A stretch of 21,719 nt of DNA. Origin: JBOGGN01 sp050744165. Lineage in GTDB: Bacteria; Actinomycetota; Acidimicrobiia; Acidimicrobiales; Palsa-688. The stretch is from the NCBI GenBank assembly GCA_050744165.1, contig JBOGGN010000145.1:1-21719 (forward strand), in the 5' to 3' direction. A program made the translations under genes and the position numbers. Positions 1 through 6,551 of the stretch are shown in pieces. The number at the start of each line of letters is the position of its first letter. Position 1 is the stretch's first letter. The notes under the pieces are model-generated. The model had not been told where the DNA came from. It was given only the letters and a program-made list of their open reading frames with translations, and searched no databases.

Positions 1-1361
1 ACGAAGGCCGTGATGCTGTGGCCGGAGCCGATTATCCCCCAGGCGCTGGCGGGCGTGTCGATGTACCCGAAGGCGCAGACGACGGCCACCAGCCCGAGCC
101 CCCGGACGAAGTCGTCACCGGTGGCGAGCGCTGACAGAGCACCCACCGCCCACACCGCCAGGATGGCGGCGGCCAGGATTCCGAGGCCCAGTACCAAACC
201 GTGACGGAACTGGGCCAAAAACAGGCCCTGCTTCAGGAACTGGAAGATGGTGTACGACTTCGGGCCAGCCGGGGTCGGAATCTGGCGCAAATGGACTGGT
301 CCCAGGTCGATCTTGGTGGGTGGGATCGGGTTGCCGTAGGTGAGGGCGTTGCGTAGGTACCACGAACCGCCCAAGGCCAGCGCGGCGCCCACCATGGCCG
401 TCACCCATCGGCCCCGGCGGGTTTCGACCCGGCGCCACAACAACACCACGGCCAAGACCCCGAGCGCGGCGCAGGGCCAGAGGGCCGAGAACTTCACGCC
501 CGCCGCCACGCCCAGGCAGGCCGCCGCCAGGACATAGGGCGCGGGACGCCTGCCGGCGTTCGCCAAAAGCGCCACCGCGCCCACCGCGACCAACACCAGG
601 AGTGCGTCGTTGACCGCCTCTCCCGGCTGCGAGAAGGCGATCACCGGCAGGCCCAGCGTCAAGGCGCCGCCCGCCAGCGCCGCCAGGCCGGCCCGGTAGC
701 GCCTCCCGATCGAGTATGCCCCGACCAGGATCAAGGCGCCGTACAGCAGATTCTTGACGGCTGCGAAGGCCACCGAGTGCGTCAGGGCCAGGGCCATCGC
801 CACCAGCAGTTCGTCGTTGGCGGGGTAGAACTGCACCGGAAGGTCGGGGTACAAGTAGCGGTGCTGGTTGGCGTAGCCCGTCTGCACGAAGGTCGTGGCG
901 AAGGGCAGGTGGTAGCCGAGGGAGTCGGGGTCGTCGATGCCGCGGTGCACCGTGATGGCGGTGCGGGTCACCCAGATGGCGGCCACCACGCCGACCAGCA
1001 AGACCGTGGCGCCGAGAAGGGCGACGTGGGCTGCGCTGGTCTTGCGGGGTGCGCTGGCCTCTCGGGGTGCGCTGGTCTTGCGTTTCGACACCGACGGGCT
1101 CCGAATCTCGACCGCCACCGCCGCCGCCGCGGTGGCGACCGCCATCGCCAGGAGGGCGCCACGCCGGAGAAGGCCGACCGCGCCAAGCATCTGGCCCAGG
1201 GCCAACGCCCAGCAGATCCAGACCAGGGCGCACACCAAGACCGCATCGGCGCCGGTCCAGCGGGCGAAGAAGCGATGCCAGACGGCGACGGCCACCGCCA
1301 GGCCGGAGGCCACAAAAACAGTGCCGCACAGGAGTGCCAGCAGCAGACTGTTGGCGCTCAC
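1..1361 (-). CDS. GT-C-like polytopic membrane glycosyltransferase, 3' end beyond window
   Basis: The frame is open from a GTG at 1361 to the left edge, about 453 codons. An in-frame TAG at 1377-1379 leaves this GTG as the only plausible start. The N-terminus has hydrophobic helices (about residues 5-27, 40-60, 67-83), a hydrophilic linker with a repeated SAPR/KTSA pattern (about 95-110), a further helix (112-132), then an acidic loop HRGIDDPDSLGYH (139-151) and QFYPANDELL (177-186). More hydrophobic helices follow. An Asp-rich first external loop followed by many helices is typical of GT-C enzymes that use polyprenyl-phosphate sugars (ArnT/PMT/GT87 style). The GT2 gene upstream on the same strand could make such a donor. 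The exact family and substrate are not recognised. It lies 82 bp after the GT2 gene, probably in the same operon. Confidence 0.72.
   Translation of the reverse strand, partial: MSANSLLLALLCGTVFVASGLAVAVAVWHRFFARWTGADAVLVCALVWICWALALGQMLGAVGLLRRGALLAMAVATAAAAVAVEIRSPSVSKRKTSAPREASAPRKTSAAHVALLGATVLLVGVVAAIWVTRTAITVHRGIDDPDSLGYHLPFATTFVQTGYANQHRYLYPDLPVQFYPANDELLVAMALALTHSVAFAAVKNLLYGALILVGAYSIGRRYRAGLAALAGGALTLGLPVIAFSQPGEAVNDALLVLVAVGAVALLANAGRRPAPYVLAAACLGVAAGVKFSALWPCAALGVLAVVLLWRRVETRRGRWVTAMVGAALALGGSWYLRNALTYGNPIPPTKIDLGPVHLRQIPTPAGPKSYTIFQFLKQGLFLAQFRHGLVLGLGILAAAILAVWAVGALSALATGDDFVRGLGLVAVVCAFGYIDTPASAWGIIGSGHSITAF
1035..1079 (-). repeat. Short in-frame coding repeat in the GT-C-like protein
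   Basis: A near-duplicate unit encoding KTSAPR, EASAPR, KTSA lies in the hydrophilic linker between two predicted membrane helices. It keeps the reading frame and looks like an in-frame slipped-strand expansion in a tolerant loop. Boundaries are approximate. Confidence 0.6.
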
Positions 1362-1447
1362 CGGGACGCGCCGGCGCTAGCCGGCACGGTCGTGGTGCCG
1401 GCCCGGACGCGCCAGCGGCGGCCGGCCCGGGTGCGGTTGCCGGTCAC
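1358..1447 (-). CDS. Possible 29-residue coupling ORF between the two glycosyltransferases
   Basis: A GTG at 1447 overlaps the GT2 stop (GTGA). The ORF runs 29 codons and ends in a TGA that overlaps the GTG of the GT-C-like gene, again as GTGA. The peptide is basic (MTGNRTRAGRRW...) and resembles nothing I know. It fills the only gap in this operon, so a ribosome could be handed along all the genes. In GC-rich DNA a 29-codon ORF can arise by chance, so only the double overlap supports it. Confidence 0.25.
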   Translation of the reverse strand: MTGNRTRAGRRWRVRAGTTTVPASAGASR

Positions 1448-2211
1448 CGGGAGGCGTCCACGCCGACCCGGTGTCGGACCAGGGCAGGCCGCAGCCGCAG
1501 GTGGTAGGCCAACCGCAGCACGTCGCGACCCATGCCGGCGGAGTGGATGACCGGGCGCACCCGGGAGTCCTCACCGTGGTGATAGGTGATGGGGACCTCG
1601 ACGACGCGGTAGCCGGACGCCCGGGCCCGCATCAGCAGCTCCACGTCGTAGGCCAGTCCCGGGGCCCGCAGCGAAGCCAGCAGGGTCCGGGCCACCTCGG
1701 TGTCCATCAGCTTGAAGCCGCACTGGGTGTCGTGGAACGGCAGGCCGGTGGTGGCCCGGACGAAGGCGTTGAAGCTTCGCCCTACCACCTTGCGAGAGGC
1801 GGGGGCGATCACCATGGCGCCGGCGACGTCGCGGCTCCCGATGGCGAGCACCGCCCCGGCATCGAGAGCGGCGGCCAGTTTCGGCGTTTCCGATAGCGGC
1901 GCCGCTAGATCGACGTCGGAGAACAACACCAACGGTGAGGCGGCGGCAGAGACGCCGCGCGCGATGGCGTCGCCTTTTCCCCGGCTGGTTTTCGACGCAC
2001 CGACCACGGTCCACCCGGTGCGACCGGCAAGCGCTCCGAGGCGGGTCGGGGTGGCATCGGTGCTGCCATCGTCGACGAGGACCACCTCGGCCAGCGTCAC
2101 GCCCGGGGCCAGCGGTTGACCGAGGAGCGGCTCGACGGCCTCGATGAAAGGGCCGAGCCGCAGCTCCTCGTTGCGGAGGGGCACGACTAGCGACGCCGCC
2201 CCCTGGCTCAC
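1444..2211 (-). CDS. GT2 family polyprenyl-phosphate (dolichol-phosphate-type) glycosyltransferase
   Basis: This is a cytosolic GT-A fold enzyme of the Alg5/dolichyl-phosphate glucosyl- or mannosyltransferase type. It is expected to move a sugar from a nucleotide sugar to polyprenyl phosphate. Motifs in order are VVPLRNEE (nucleotide-binding strand), VLVDDGSTD, RGKGDAIARG, FSDVDLAAP (DXD-like metal site), GSRDVAGA, TGLPFHDTQCGFKLM and YDVELLMRA, all hallmarks of this clade. No membrane helix is evident. The chosen GTG (2211) overlaps the methyltransferase stop as GTGA, which implies translational coupling. A GTG at 2238 would add nine residues, and neither start has a well-spaced Shine-Dalgarno. 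The product could feed the GT-C-like enzyme downstream. The sugar cannot be told from sequence. Confidence 0.9.
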   Translation of the reverse strand: MSQGAASLVVPLRNEELRLGPFIEAVEPLLGQPLAPGVTLAEVVLVDDGSTDATPTRLGALAGRTGWTVVGASKTSRGKGDAIARGVSAAASPLVLFSDVDLAAPLSETPKLAAALDAGAVLAIGSRDVAGAMVIAPASRKVVGRSFNAFVRATTGLPFHDTQCGFKLMDTEVARTLLASLRAPGLAYDVELLMRARASGYRVVEVPITYHHGEDSRVRPVIHSAGMGRDVLRLAYHLRLRPALVRHRVGVDASR

Positions 2212-2972
2212 CTCCGGGCGGTCACGTACTGGGTCCACAGGAGGCCCCGGAGCGGCCGACGCTGCAGTCGGGGCTCCAGTGCCTGCTCCAGCCGCAGGGC
2301 GGCGGCGCCGCCGAACTCCGCCACCACCGGTAGATAGGCGCCGGTGAAGGCGTGCTGCTCGATGCGCAAGCCAGCCGCGGCCAGCTGGTCGTCGAGCTGA
2401 CGGGCCGACACGAGGCTGATGTGGCCGGTCTCCAAGATGGGTTCGCGGTAGATGGCCCGCACCACCTGGAGGACGCCGGGCTTGAAGGCGACCTTGCCCA
2501 TCAGCTCCAGCGGGCTGCGGGGCTGCGGGGTGGACAGCACCAGGGTGCCCCCGGGGGTCAACAGCGCGGCCATCGAGGCGAGGGCGGCTCGCCAGTCAGG
2601 GATGTGCTCCAACACCTCGGTGCAGAGGATGAGGTCGAAGCTGGCTTCGGGCAGATCCGTGCGGGTGATGTCGTCAACGACGAAGCGCGCCTGGTCGTTG
2701 CCCGCCAACTGCTCGCGTGCCCGGTCCAGAAACGACGGCTCGATGTCAGTGGCGTAGACCTCGGTGGCGAGCTCCGCGAGGAGCGGCAGGTACAGCCCCG
2801 ACCCGGGGCCGATCTCCATCGCCCGTGCGACGCCGGGTCCCCCAACCTGGCGCAGGAGGCCCTCGATCATCTCCTTGCGCCGGGTGTGGATCCAGCGCCG
2901 GGTGGGATTCTTGGAGCGGTAGAGGGTGTCCTGGAGCTCGAGAAGGGTCGGTTCGCCGCTCACGTCAATCAC
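2208..2972 (-). CDS. Class I SAM-dependent methyltransferase (methyltransf_11/UbiG-like)
   Basis: This 254-residue cytosolic protein has a Rossmann methyltransferase core. Motif I is EIGPGSG (residues 53-59), the acidic SAM-ribose strand is ATDIEPS (74-80), VVDDITR is near 98-104, and FDLILCTEVLEHI (112-124) is followed by LTPGGTLVLSTPQP. The basic N-terminus (YRSKNPTRRWIHTRRKEMI) and the C-terminal helix are of the kind seen in methyltransferases of polysaccharide or lipid-linked glycan clusters. The acceptor is unknown. The start is GTG 2972 and no good Shine-Dalgarno is visible. A TATCGT box at 2998-3003 could serve as a -10. Its stop overlaps the GT2 start, so the two are co-translated and presumably act in one envelope glycan pathway. 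Confidence 0.88.
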   Translation of the reverse strand: MIDVSGEPTLLELQDTLYRSKNPTRRWIHTRRKEMIEGLLRQVGGPGVARAMEIGPGSGLYLPLLAELATEVYATDIEPSFLDRAREQLAGNDQARFVVDDITRTDLPEASFDLILCTEVLEHIPDWRAALASMAALLTPGGTLVLSTPQPRSPLELMGKVAFKPGVLQVVRAIYREPILETGHISLVSARQLDDQLAAAGLRIEQHAFTGAYLPVVAEFGGAAALRLEQALEPRLQRRPLRGLLWTQYVTARR

Positions 2973-3011
2973 CAGGTGGGGGCGGGCACGACCGGCGACG
3001 ATACTGCACGC

Positions 3012-3048
3012 GGCCCCTGGCCGGGATGTCCGCCGGCGGCCCGGGGCC
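3012..3048 (-). terminator. GC-rich hairpin after the selenoprotein peroxiredoxin gene
   Basis: A 6-bp stem (GGCCCC at 3012-3017 with GGGGCC at 3043-3048), a 1x1 mismatch and a further 5-bp stem (GGCCG at 3019-3023 with CGGCC at 3037-3041) form a strong hairpin. It begins about 5 nt after the peroxiredoxin stop. There is no U-tract, as is common in actinobacterial terminators. It would separate the peroxiredoxin from the methyltransferase cassette. Confidence 0.6.
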
Positions 3049-3053
3049 AGCGT

Positions 3054-3518
3054 TCAGGCTGCTTGGAGCCGCTGGAGATCGGCGAGTGCCTGGTCTGCGA
3101 AGGTGCTCACATCGGTGACCCGGTAGCTCTCACGGATGATCCCCGATGGGTCGATCAGGTAGGCGATGCGCTGGGCAAAGTCCGGGTACTTGGAGTCGGC
3201 GGCCGGCGCCGTCTCGTAGCGCTGGCCCACGCTGTGGTCCACGTCGGACAGAAGCCGGAAGCCGAAGTGTTGCTCCTCGGCGAAGGCCTTGTTGTCCTCG
3301 GGGGTGTCAAAGGAGGCGCCGAGGATGGCGCAGCCAGCAGCGGTGAATGCAGCGGACCTGTCACGCAGGCCCTGGCCTTGGAGCGTTCAGCCCCTGGTCG
3401 ACGCCTTGGGATACCACCAGAAGAGGACCCAATGCCCTCGCTCGTCCGACAGCGACACCGGGTGACCGTCCTGGTCGGGGAGGGTGAAGTCGGGGGCCAC
3501 GGTTCCGGGTTCGAGCAT
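3054..3518 (-). CDS. Selenocysteine-containing peroxiredoxin (PrxQ/Bcp type), TGA read-through at residue 44
   Basis: This enzyme would reduce peroxides in the cytoplasm. The frame from ATG 3518 to TGA 3054-3056 has 154 residues with one internal TGA at codon 44 (3387-3389). Both sides of it match Bcp/PrxQ: APDFTLPDQDGHPVSL (8-23), VLFWWYPKAST (31-41), RGUTLQGQGLRDR (42-54), ILGASFDTPEDNKAFAEE (65-82), FRLLSDVDHSVG (87-98) and FAQRIAYLIDP (114-124). The active-site motif PxxxTxxC reads P37-xxx-T41-xx-U44, so the TGA falls exactly on the peroxidatic cysteine. R117 fits the conserved active-site arginine. E. coli Bcp is 156 residues with Cys45, so length and position agree. TGA is an ordinary stop in neighbouring genes, so this is local recoding. 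The resolving-Cys position holds Gln49, and the only cysteine is C63. The promoter looks leaderless. Gene callers would give only a C-terminal fragment. Confidence 0.9.
3354..3372 (-). promoter_or_regulatory. Bacterial SECIS-like hairpin downstream of the Sec codon
   Basis: On the mRNA strand the arms GGGCCUG (3366-3372) and CAGGUCC (3354-3360) form seven pairs, one of them G-U, closing a 5-nt loop CGUGA (3361-3365). The loop starts 22 nt after the UGA and has a G at its second position. As I recall the bacterial SECIS model, it asks for a loop 16-37 nt from UGA and a G among the first two loop bases, and this hairpin meets both. It lies inside the coding region, as bacterial SECIS elements do, and would bind SelB. 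A competing fold (ACGC/GCGU with AGGC/GCCU) starts right after the UGA. Confidence 0.72.
3387..3389 (-). other. In-frame TGA proposed to encode selenocysteine (Sec44)
   Basis: This codon is TGA on the minus strand, in the place of the peroxidatic cysteine of PrxQ/Bcp proteins. Strong family similarity continues without a frame change for 110 codons after it. A SECIS-like hairpin begins 15 nt downstream. Confidence 0.88.
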
Positions 3519-3524
3519 GATCGG

Positions 3525-3530
3525 AGCCTA
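3525..3530 (-). promoter_or_regulatory. -10 box for the peroxiredoxin gene, leaderless start
   Basis: TAGGCT ends 6 nt before the ATG at 3518. With the usual 6-nt gap between the -10 box and the transcription start, transcription would begin on the A of the ATG. No Shine-Dalgarno is present. No convincing -35 box is visible. Confidence 0.5.
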
Positions 3531-3545
3531 TCGGCGTCGCTACCC

Positions 3546-3613
3546 GGGCTTGGACGGGCCTCAGGGCGGTGGGCCGGCGGGCTTGGACGGGCCTCAGGGC
3601 GGTTTGGGCCGGC
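3546..3613. repeat. Tandem duplication of a 33-35 bp unit between the peroxiredoxin and VWA genes
   Basis: Two adjacent copies (3546-3578 and 3579-3613), each starting GGGCTTGGACGGGCCTCAGG, differ by a TT insertion in the second. A partial third copy (GGGTTTGGG) follows to 3622. The array fills most of the divergent spacer between the two promoters. I see no ORF in it. Confidence 0.85.
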
Positions 3614-3634
3614 GGGTTTGGGCGCAAGGCGGCG

Positions 3635-3640
3635 TAGCCT
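3635..3640 (+). promoter_or_regulatory. Putative -10 box for the VWA gene, near-leaderless
   Basis: TAGCCT lies 9 nt before the ATG at 3650, placing the transcription start about 3 nt upstream of the ATG. There is no Shine-Dalgarno. The arrangement matches those at the peroxiredoxin, fur-like, HAD and NiCoT genes. Confidence 0.4.
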
Positions 3641-3649
3641 GCCCTCGGG

Positions 3650-5686
3650 ATGGCCCGCTTCGAGTACTCCCGGTGGGACGGCAGCCAGGTCGGCTACGAG
3701 CTTGAGGCCGAGGACGTGCTGTCGGAGATCACCGACGATCTGCTGTACCACGGCGACCTCAACCAGGCGCTGCGACGCATGCTGCAGCAGGGTTTCCGGG
3801 ACCGCAACGGGGAGCGCGTCGCCGGTGTGCGCGAACTCCTGGAGCGTTTGCGACGGCGACGGCGCGACGAGTTGGAGCGCTACGACCTCGGCGGGGTGTA
3901 CGACGACATCGCCGAGCGACTCCGCCAGGTCGTCGGCACGGAGCGGGCGGGCATCGACCAGCTTCAGGACGAGGCCCGCCAGTCCGGCGACCAGCGCCGC
4001 CAGGAGATCACCGACGAGGTGGCGGCCGAGCGGCGCCTGCAGCTGGACCTCCTGCCCCCCGACCTGGCCGGCCAGGTCCGGGAGCTTCAGGAATACGAGT
4101 GGACCTCCTCGGAGGCCCGGGAGCGCTTCGACGAGCTGCTCGACCAGCTGCGCCAGGAGCTGATGCAGGGCTACTTCAACCAGATGGCCGGCGCCCTCTC
4201 GAACACCTCGCCCGAGCAGTTGCAGCGCATGAAGGACATGTTCAACGCCCTGAACGAGTTGCTGGAGATGCGCCAGCGGGGCCAGGACATGACCGATGCC
4301 TTCGAGGGCTTCATGCAGCGTTACGGGGACTTCTTTCCCGGCCCGCCGCCACCGTCGACCCTGGACGAGCTGCTGGAGCAGCTGGCGCGCCAGATGGCCG
4401 CCATGCAGAACCTGCTCAACTCCAGGACCCCCGAGCAGCGGGCCCAGCTGCAGGGCCTCGCCGAGGCGCTCCTCGGCGACATGGACCTGCGCTGGCAGGT
4501 GGACCGGCTGGGCGCCAACCTGCGCCAGTCGTTCCCCGGCGCCGGGTGGGACCGGGGCGGGTACAGCTTCACCGGTCAGGACCCGCTCGGCTTCGCCGAG
4601 GCGGCGTCGCTCATGAACCGCTTGGGCGATATGGACTCGCTGGAGCAACTGCTGTCCACCGCCACCAGCCCCGGCGCCCTGGCCGACGCCGACATCGGCC
4701 CGGCTCGCGAGATCCTGGGCGAGGACGGGGCCAGGGCCCTGGAGCGGTTATCGGAGCTGGCCCGGTTGCTGGAGGAGGCGGGTCTGATCGAGCAGCGGGA
4801 GGGTCGCCTCGAGCTCACCGCCCGGGGGATGCGCCGGATCGGGCAAAACGCCCTGCGGGACCTCTTCGCTCGGCTGGCCAAGGACCGCACCGGGCGGCAC
4901 ACCGTGGACCTGGCGGGGATCGGCCACGAGCGGGCGTATGAGACCAAGCCCTACGAGTTCGGCGACCCCTTCAACCTGCACATCGAGCGGACGGTGCGCA
5001 ATGCCGTGGCACGCCGGGGCGGGGGGACGCCCGTGGCGCTGTCACCGTCGGACTTCGAGGTGGAGCGGACCGAGACGCTGACTCGCACGTCGACGGTGCT
5101 GATGCTGGACCTGTCGCTGTCGATGCCGATGCGGGACAATTTCCTGGCCGCCAAGAAGGTGGCCATGGCGTTGCACACCCTCATTTCGATGCAATACCCG
5201 CGTGACTATTTGGGGATCGTCGGCTTTTCGGAGGTGGCGCGGGAACTGAAGCCGTCGCAACTGCCGGATGTCTCCTGGGATTTCGTGTACGGGACGAATA
5301 TGCAGCACGGTTTTTTGCTGAGCCGGCGGCTCTTGGCCAAGCAGACAGGCACCAAGCAGATCATCATGATCACCGACGGGGAGCCGACGGCGCATTTGGT
5401 GGCGGGCGGCGAGGTGTTCTTCCACTACCCGCCGGTACGGGAGACCGTGGAGGCGACGCTGACCGAGGTGGCTCGCTGCACCCGTGAGGGGATCACGATC
5501 AACACTTTTATGCTCGACGCCACCGGGTATTTGAAGGAATTCGTGGAGCGGTTGACGAAGCTCAACCGAGGGCGGGCGATGTTTACCACCCCGGAAACGC
5601 TGGGCGATTATGTGCTGGTGGACTTCATCGAGCAAAAGCGGTCACTCCGAGGAGCCCGGGGGCGGCGAGGGGACCGGTCGGCGTAA
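3650..5686 (+). CDS. Large VWA-domain protein (COG4867 type)
   Basis: This 678-residue soluble protein has a long, charged, helical N-terminal region (about residues 15-400, rich in Glu, Arg and Gln with coiled-coil character) and a C-terminal von Willebrand A domain (about 480-660). The metal-ion site is intact: DLSLS (D487, S489, S491), T549 in YGTNMQHG and TDGEPT (T575, D576). The family is widespread in actinobacteria and is usually paired with a MoxR/Mg-chelatase-like AAA+ ATPase, as I recall for the neighbours Rv0958/Rv0959 in Mycobacterium tuberculosis. The pair is thought to act as a chaperone-like machine, but its targets are unknown. No AAA+ partner lies beside it here: the gene is divergent from the peroxiredoxin and convergent with ispE. 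The ATG at 3650 has no Shine-Dalgarno. Confidence 0.88.
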   Translation: MARFEYSRWDGSQVGYELEAEDVLSEITDDLLYHGDLNQALRRMLQQGFRDRNGERVAGVRELLERLRRRRRDELERYDLGGVYDDIAERLRQVVGTERAGIDQLQDEARQSGDQRRQEITDEVAAERRLQLDLLPPDLAGQVRELQEYEWTSSEARERFDELLDQLRQELMQGYFNQMAGALSNTSPEQLQRMKDMFNALNELLEMRQRGQDMTDAFEGFMQRYGDFFPGPPPPSTLDELLEQLARQMAAMQNLLNSRTPEQRAQLQGLAEALLGDMDLRWQVDRLGANLRQSFPGAGWDRGGYSFTGQDPLGFAEAASLMNRLGDMDSLEQLLSTATSPGALADADIGPAREILGEDGARALERLSELARLLEEAGLIEQREGRLELTARGMRRIGQNALRDLFARLAKDRTGRHTVDLAGIGHERAYETKPYEFGDPFNLHIERTVRNAVARRGGGTPVALSPSDFEVERTETLTRTSTVLMLDLSLSMPMRDNFLAAKKVAMALHTLISMQYPRDYLGIVGFSEVARELKPSQLPDVSWDFVYGTNMQHGFLLSRRLLAKQTGTKQIIMITDGEPTAHLVAGGEVFFHYPPVRETVEATLTEVARCTREGITINTFMLDATGYLKEFVERLTKLNRGRAMFTTPETLGDYVLVDFIEQKRSLRGARGRRGDRSA

Positions 5687-5698
5687 GGCTAACTAATT

Positions 5699-6451
5699 CT
5701 AACTAGGCCTCGGAGCTGTCGTGACGGGCAGCGCCGTGGTGGCGGCCTCGGCTGGCTCCGTGCTGACGACCACCAGGCCCGGGCCGGGATAGGCACCCTC
5801 GACGAACCAGGTGGAGCCGCTGCCCGCGAGCATGGGCGTCTGTCCGGTGATCGCACCCAGTCGGTCCCGCCAGCCAGCCAACTCGGGCTGCACCTCGAGC
5901 GCCGCCGGCTCGAGGTCGTTGCCTCCCTCGGCGGTGGGACCCCCGAGGCGGTCCCAGGCCCGATAGACAGCCGCGGTGGACACCGACAGTGGCGGGGTCA
6001 TGAGCGTGAAGGTCCGGGCGACGAACGGCAAGGGGTCGATGACCTCGCCGATGCCGCGGACGCGGGCCCGGCCGCCGAGGAGGCAAAAGGGGACGTCGGC
6101 GCCCAGCGAGGCCGCCAACGACAGGTCCGCCAGCCCTGCCCAGCGCAAGACGGCCGCAGCGTCGGCGGAGCCGCCGCCCAGACCACCGCCGACCGGGATC
6201 CTTTTGGAGAGCCGCACCGCCGCCCGCCGCCCGGTAGCCCGTAGCGCTCGGCGCACCAAGTTGGAGTTGTCGGCGGCCACCTGCGGCCCGTCGACGACGA
6301 TGAGCAAGTCGCCCTCGTCCACCTCGAGAAGGTCCGCGAGGTCGACGGTGACCATCTCCGCGTCGATCAAGTGGTAGCCGTCCGGGCGGACACCTGTCAC
6401 CCGGAATGCGAGTGTCAGCTTGGCGGGGGCTCGGAGTTGCGTCACGGGCAT
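5699..6451 (-). CDS. ispE: 4-diphosphocytidyl-2-C-methyl-D-erythritol kinase
   Basis: This GHMP kinase phosphorylates CDP-methylerythritol in the cytosolic MEP pathway to isopentenyl diphosphate. Visible family motifs are APAKLTLAF with Lys11 (usually PAKINL or PAKLNL), VRPDGYHLIDAEM (21-33), the ATP loop IPVGGGLGGGSADAAA (85-100), LGADVPFCLLGG with Asp119, and the C-terminal GHMP motif MLAGSGSTWF (205-214). At 250 residues it is shorter than most IspE proteins (about 280-310). The usual Asn after PAKL is Thr. The ATG at 6451 sits inside the last unit of a tandem repeat, with no Shine-Dalgarno. GTG 6445 is an alternative. It follows the fur-like gene on the same strand and ends 12 bp from the convergent VWA gene. 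Confidence 0.92.
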   Translation of the reverse strand: MPVTQLRAPAKLTLAFRVTGVRPDGYHLIDAEMVTVDLADLLEVDEGDLLIVVDGPQVAADNSNLVRRALRATGRRAAVRLSKRIPVGGGLGGGSADAAAVLRWAGLADLSLAASLGADVPFCLLGGRARVRGIGEVIDPLPFVARTFTLMTPPLSVSTAAVYRAWDRLGGPTAEGGNDLEPAALEVQPELAGWRDRLGAITGQTPMLAGSGSTWFVEGAYPGPGLVVVSTEPAEAATTALPVTTAPRPS

Positions 6452-6531
6452 CGAGTCAGGAGCATCGAGTCAGGGCATCGAGTCAGGGGCATCGAGTCAG
6501 GAGCATCGAGTCAGGGGTATCGAGTCAGGGG
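6449..6531. repeat. Six-unit tandem repeat (13-14 bp period) over the ispE start
   Basis: Units of the form CATCGAGTCAGG plus one to three G/A bases start at 6449, 6463, 6476, 6490, 6504 and 6518 (the last reads TATCGAG). Read on the minus strand, each of the first five carries an ATG, and the first provides the ispE start. The array fills most of the fur-ispE gap. There are no unique spacers, so it is not a CRISPR array. Confidence 0.9.
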
Positions 6532-6551
6532 GATGGTCGCCTCGACGGGCG

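Noticed and set aside
115..1329. 404-residue minus-strand ORF
   Set aside because: It is Arg/Gly/Pro-rich shadow. The frame used by the GT-C-like gene gives membrane helices and a start just after the GT2 gene.
3387..3389. TGA read as tryptophan (alternative genetic code)
   Set aside because: Several confident genes in the window end with TGA (GT2, methyltransferase, DppB/DppC-type permeases, OppD-type), so TGA is a normal stop here.
3054..3518. Peroxiredoxin as a pseudogene or a truncated 62-residue protein starting at 3242
   Set aside because: Only one stop interrupts the frame. It falls on the catalytic cysteine, similarity continues undisturbed, and a SECIS-like hairpin follows. A decayed gene would show frameshifts or scattered changes.
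2352..4163. 603-residue plus-strand ORF
   Set aside because: It runs antisense to the methyltransferase and peroxiredoxin and out of frame with the VWA gene. Its sequence is low-complexity Gly/Arg/Pro-rich shadow.
3155..4648. 497-residue minus-strand ORF
   Set aside because: It is antisense to the VWA gene, whose frame has intact VWA motifs. It reads as Leu/Val/Gln/His-rich shadow sequence.
5684..5708. Terminator between the convergent VWA and ispE genes
   Set aside because: Only AGGC/GCCT arms and a direct repeat of CTAACTA are visible, which is too weak to call a hairpin.
6449..6531. CRISPR array
   Set aside because: Repeats are contiguous 13-14 bp units with no unique spacers and no cas genes nearby.
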